A stretch of DNA of 64,000 bases from Phycisphaerae bacterium (GTDB lineage: Bacteria; Planctomycetota; Phycisphaerae; Phycisphaerales; Phycisphaeraceae): contig JAUIGU010000018.1 in NCBI GenBank assembly GCA_030432595.1, positions 1 to 64,000 on the forward strand, given 5' to 3'. Below are positions 61,330 to 64,000 of the stretch, in pieces (position 1 is the first letter of the stretch; each line of letters opens with the position of its first letter). The position numbers and the translations under genes were made by a program. The notes beneath the pieces were generated by a model, which was not told the origin of the DNA, did no database searches, and saw only the letters and a list, made by a program, of their open reading frames with translations.

Positions 61330-61347
61330 ATATCTTATACAAGATAT
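61330..61347. promoter_or_regulatory. Palindromic operator ATATCTT-ATAC-AAGATAT
   Basis: Perfect 7-bp arms around ATAC, just upstream of the promoter at 61281-61309. A third AAGATAT copy overlaps the -35. Likely the binding site of the adjacent GntR/LacI-type regulator. Confidence 0.6.
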
Positions 61348-61407
61348 ATATTTGAGTCAGACTTCAACAATGACCATTCGAAACGCACGGCAAAGCGTGT
61401 TTCACGA

Positions 61408-62493
61408 TCACCGGCGTGGGGTGCCCGATGACCGCCGGATGAGCAGCTCCGCCTGCATGGATTCGCTGGGGATGGGGTCGTCGGGGTGCTGGTGAGCACG
61501 GCGGATCGCGGCGATCGCGGCGAAGCCCATATGCAGCAGCGGCTGGCGGAACGTGGTCAGCGGCGGGTGCAGGCGCGACGCGCTCGACGGGTCGTCGACG
61601 CCGACCACGGTGAGGCCGTCGGGCACTTCGAGGCCGACGGTCGATGCCGCTTCGTAGACGTCCAGCGCGAGGTAGTACCCGCCGGCGAAAACGGCCGTGA
61701 CGTCGTGGGTTTTGAGCATCTGCGTGAGCTTGATCTTCTCGTCGCTAGTCAGCCGGTAGCCGGGCACATCGAGCACCGGACATTGTCGTCGCGTCATGTT
61801 CAGCGCATCGCACGCCGAGACAAACCCCGACAGCCGATCCCGGCTGTCGCCCAGCTGTGCCCCGCCGCCGACAAACCCGATCCGCCGGTGCCCGAGCTTG
61901 TAGAGGTGGTCGATGGCAGCGGCCGCGAGCGCACGGTTGTCCGTGCTGATGGCCGGCACATCATCGCGGTGCGGGTGCGCGCCGACGACCACGAGCGGCG
62001 TACCGTCGGCCATGTTTGCGACCACGTCGTCCAACTCGCTGGCCACGGGGTTGATCAGAACGTACCCCGCGGCGTCGGACAGCGACATCTCGCGGTAGTC
62101 GATCAACACGAGGTTCACGCGGTGCTCGAACGCCGCCTGCCGCATGCCGTCGAGGATGCGCCCGTGGTAGTGGTCGCCCATCGACGACTCCGCGTGCGAC
62201 AGCACGCCGACCATCAGGTGCGGCCGCTTGGCCTCGTGGTTCTCGACCACGAACGTGCCTTTGCCGCGGATCCGTTCGAGCACGCCCTCGGTGACCAGGT
62301 TGTGCAGCGCCCGATGCGTGGTCACCAGCGACACCGACAACGCCCGGCTGACTTGCTCGGTCGTGGGCATCCGCTCGCCGGGCACATACACGCCGTCTTC
62401 GACAGCCCGCAGGATCGTGCGGCTGACCGTTTCGTACAACGCCTCGCCCGGGCGCGCGGTTTCCAGTTCGATCTTGGTGGGGGCTGGGGGCAT
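61408..62493 (-). CDS. GntR-type HTH with LacI-type sugar-binding domain regulator
   Basis: 361 aa. The winged helix has ERMPTTEQVSRALSVSLVTTHRALHNLVTEGVLERI and RGKGTFVVEN; the ligand domain has YKLGHRRIGFVGGGAQLGDSRDRLSG and VPDGLTVVGVDDPSSASRLHPPLTT. AraR-like architecture, similar to the regulator at 37789. GGGA lies about eight bases before the ATG. It follows two sugar ABC permease genes by 73 bases on the same strand and probably controls both them and the PEP-CTERM gene downstream. Confidence 0.85.
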   Translation of the reverse strand: MPPAPTKIELETARPGEALYETVSRTILRAVEDGVYVPGERMPTTEQVSRALSVSLVTTHRALHNLVTEGVLERIRGKGTFVVENHEAKRPHLMVGVLSHAESSMGDHYHGRILDGMRQAAFEHRVNLVLIDYREMSLSDAAGYVLINPVASELDDVVANMADGTPLVVVGAHPHRDDVPAISTDNRALAAAAIDHLYKLGHRRIGFVGGGAQLGDSRDRLSGFVSACDALNMTRRQCPVLDVPGYRLTSDEKIKLTQMLKTHDVTAVFAGGYYLALDVYEAASTVGLEVPDGLTVVGVDDPSSASRLHPPLTTFRQPLLHMGFAAIAAIRRAHQHPDDPIPSESMQAELLIRRSSGTPRR

Positions 62494-62566
62494 GGCTTCT
62501 TTCCCTTGAATACTTCAAAGTTTCTATTGATATCACGGTCATTCGAGCCGCTCGGCGTGGCTTGCA

Positions 62567-63391
62567 TCAACCCTTCACGGCACCGCTCATCAACCCGCGG
62601 ATCAGCCAGCGCTGCGCCAGCAGGTAGAACGCCAGCACCGGGATGACCGCCAGCACCGAGCCGGCGTACGCGTAGCGCACGTTCGTCGCGAACACGCTGA
62701 GCAACTGGTTGACCGCGACCGGAAGCGTGAACTTGTCCTGCTCCTGCAAGACGATCAGCGGCCACAAGAGCGCCGACCACGCGCCGATCACGCTGAACAC
62801 CGCCAGCGTCGCCAGCGCCGGCCGGGCCAGCGGCAGCATCACGTGCCACCAGATCCGCAGCGACCCGGCGCCGTCGATCCGCGCCGCTTCTTCCAGCGAC
62901 AGCGGGATCGCCAGGAACGCCTGCCGACAGAGGAAGATGCCGAACGCGGTCACCGAGAACGGCAGCACCACCGCGATCAGCGTGTCGTACAGGCCCAGCC
63001 CCACGATCGTGCGGAACAGCGGCACCACGATCACCTGCTCGGGGATCATCATCGTCGAGAGGATCAGCACGAAGATGAGCGACCGCCCGCGGAACCGCAT
63101 CCGCGCCAGCGGGTACGCCGCCAGCGCCGCGAGCAACACGTTCAGCAGCGCCTGTGCCACCGTCACAATCACCGAGTTGAGCAACGCCTTGCCCATCCCC
63201 GCCTCCGACCACACGCCGCGGAAGTTGTCAAGCGTCAGTTCGTCCGGGCCGGGCAGCCGGCTGAGCGGCACCTCGGTCGACGACAGCGCCACCGCCAGCA
63301 GCCACACGCACGGCCCGACCGCCAGCAACGCCAACAGCAGCGCGGCGGCATACATCGATACCGTCAGCCAGGCGGGGCGGCGATCGATCAT
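62567..63391 (-). CDS. Sugar ABC transporter permease (MalG type)
   Basis: 274 aa with six hydrophobic segments and the EAA loop IPLSLEEAARIDGAGSLRIWWHVMLPLARPAL that contacts the ATPase. MalG-type features include MMIPEQVIVVPLF and the C-terminal RWLIRGLMSGAVKG. It is half of a carbohydrate importer (CUT1 family). ATGA overlap with the upstream permease gene. Binding protein and ATPase are not in the window. Confidence 0.88.
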   Translation of the reverse strand: MIDRRPAWLTVSMYAAALLLALLAVGPCVWLLAVALSSTEVPLSRLPGPDELTLDNFRGVWSEAGMGKALLNSVIVTVAQALLNVLLAALAAYPLARMRFRGRSLIFVLILSTMMIPEQVIVVPLFRTIVGLGLYDTLIAVVLPFSVTAFGIFLCRQAFLAIPLSLEEAARIDGAGSLRIWWHVMLPLARPALATLAVFSVIGAWSALLWPLIVLQEQDKFTLPVAVNQLLSVFATNVRYAYAGSVLAVIPVLAFYLLAQRWLIRGLMSGAVKG

Positions 63392-64000
63392 GCGTCACGC
63401 TCCGCGAGTCGGAGTTGCAGGAGGCTGAACGCCAGCACGACGACGAAGAGCGTCACCCCGATCGCGCTGGCATAGCCGTAGTCCCCGCGCTCGAACGCGG
63501 TGTCGTAGATCAGCGGCACGACCGTCTGGTGCGAGACCGGCGCGCCGCGCACCGTCACGTAGAGCTCGTCGAACACCTTGAGCGCCGAGATCGACGAGAT
63601 CACCGCCACCAGCACGATCAGCGGCCGCAGCGCGGGCAGTGTGACGTGCCGCAGGATGTCGATACGCCCGGCCCCGTCGATCGTCGCCGCCTCCTCCAGC
63701 TCGCGCGGCACCGCCGCCAACCCCGCCAAAAAGATCATCATGTAGTACCCGAAGCCGCGCCACAGCGTCACCAGCATCGCGCTGATGAGCGTCCACGGCC
63801 GATCGCTCAGCCAGTACACCGGGCCCGCGCCCAACAACCCCAACGCGCTGTTGAGCAGGCCCGCGTCCTCGTTGAGCAGCAGCCGCCACGCGATCGCCGC
63901 CACGATCGCCGGCGTCACCACCGGCAGGAACAACCACACCCGCAGCCCCCGCGCCCAACGCAAGCCCGCGTGCACCAGCAGCGCCGCCTGCAGGCTCAGC
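63388..64000 (-). CDS. Sugar ABC transporter permease (MalF type), 5' end outside window
   Basis: The frame is open to the window edge (204 codons visible). The visible part has VWLFLPVVTPAIVAAIAWRLLL, LLNSALGLLGAGPVYWLSD and the EAA loop VPRELEEAATIDGAGRIDILRHVTLPALRPL. Translation before the internal GTG at 63975 (LSLQAALLVHAGLRWARG) continues the family pattern, so the gene is cut rather than starting there. It pairs with the MalG-type gene downstream. Confidence 0.86.
   Translation of the reverse strand, partial: LSLQAALLVHAGLRWARGLRVWLFLPVVTPAIVAAIAWRLLLNEDAGLLNSALGLLGAGPVYWLSDRPWTLISAMLVTLWRGFGYYMMIFLAGLAAVPRELEEAATIDGAGRIDILRHVTLPALRPLIVLVAVISSISALKVFDELYVTVRGAPVSHQTVVPLIYDTAFERGDYGYASAIGVTLFVVVLAFSLLQLRLAERDA

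Noticed and set aside
1-64000. CRISPR arrays, tRNA or rRNA genes, insertion sequences, integrase or phage genes
   Set aside because: No spaced identical repeats, cloverleaf sequence, rRNA stretch, transposase or integrase motif was seen by eye; a covariance-model scan was not possible here.

Overview
The window looks like chromosome of a Planctomycetota bacterium, most likely of the Phycisphaerae. It is GC-rich. It encodes nine PEP-CTERM sorted exported proteins and four prepilin-type proteins with the FTLIELLVV(I/L)xII leader. Five of the PEP-CTERM proteins carry a lineage-specific EF-hand/dockerin-like cassette (GDYNGNGQVEQGDLD...). There is also a large set of glycoside hydrolases. The phylum call rests on this gene style and is an inference; no rRNA or tRNA gene was seen.

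Layout. (1) 1-7132: assimilatory nitrogen genes. A nitrate-type binding protein (nrtA, leftward, cut by the window edge) is divergent from nirA, a CysJ-like diflavin reductase and a gltD-like gene. The 577-base divergent region has consensus sigma-54 promoters in both directions and structured leaders. (2) 7239-14781: an iron(III)/siderophore-type ABC transporter (binding protein, permease, ATPase) lies downstream of two PEP-CTERM genes and one pseudopilin gene, all leftward. It is divergent from a secreted DUF6607-like gene. A Fur-box palindrome and mirror-image -35 elements sit between the two units. (3) 14900-24000: a first carbohydrate locus with a GH31 alpha-xylosidase, a clan GH-A hydrolase, PEP-CTERM proteins, a pseudopilin and a divergent LacI repressor with a clear operator. 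(4) 24284-26506: a lone Tat-exported phosphoesterase/beta-propeller fusion. (5) 26526-45085: a second, larger carbohydrate locus under a GntR/LacI-type regulator. It has GH39-like, two GH38, GH172/DUF2961 and clan GH-A enzymes, a GxGYxYP protein, a D-lyxose/mannose isomerase, a PfkB sugar kinase, a phytanoyl-CoA dioxygenase-like protein and a DASS transporter. The likely theme is mannose-containing glycan breakdown, with mannose isomerised to fructose and phosphorylated. (6) 45357-47711: molybdenum cofactor genes mobA, moeA and moaE, which fit a molybdenum nitrate reductase outside the window. (7) 47809-57880: a CarH-like MerR/B12-domain regulator that lacks both cobalt-ligating histidines, divergent from a sigma-70 family factor. 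These are followed by a carotenoid cluster: squalene/phytoene synthase, two CrtN/CrtI-type desaturases, aldehyde dehydrogenase, acyltransferase, and a glycosyltransferase fused to a complete type 1 IPP isomerase. The set matches a C30 (staphyloxanthin-like) acyl-glycosyl carotenoid acid pathway. (8) 57905-64000: pseudopilin and PEP-CTERM genes, then a GntR/LacI-type regulator with a palindromic operator, and two MalG/MalF-like sugar ABC permeases, the last cut by the window end.

The points most worth following up are the glycosyltransferase-IPP isomerase fusion, the apparently cobalamin-blind CarH homologue beside a sigma factor and carotenoid genes, the Fur-box-controlled surface-protein/iron-transport unit, and the repeated pairing of PEP-CTERM and pseudopilin genes. 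Function calls are from sequence reading alone; no database search was run.
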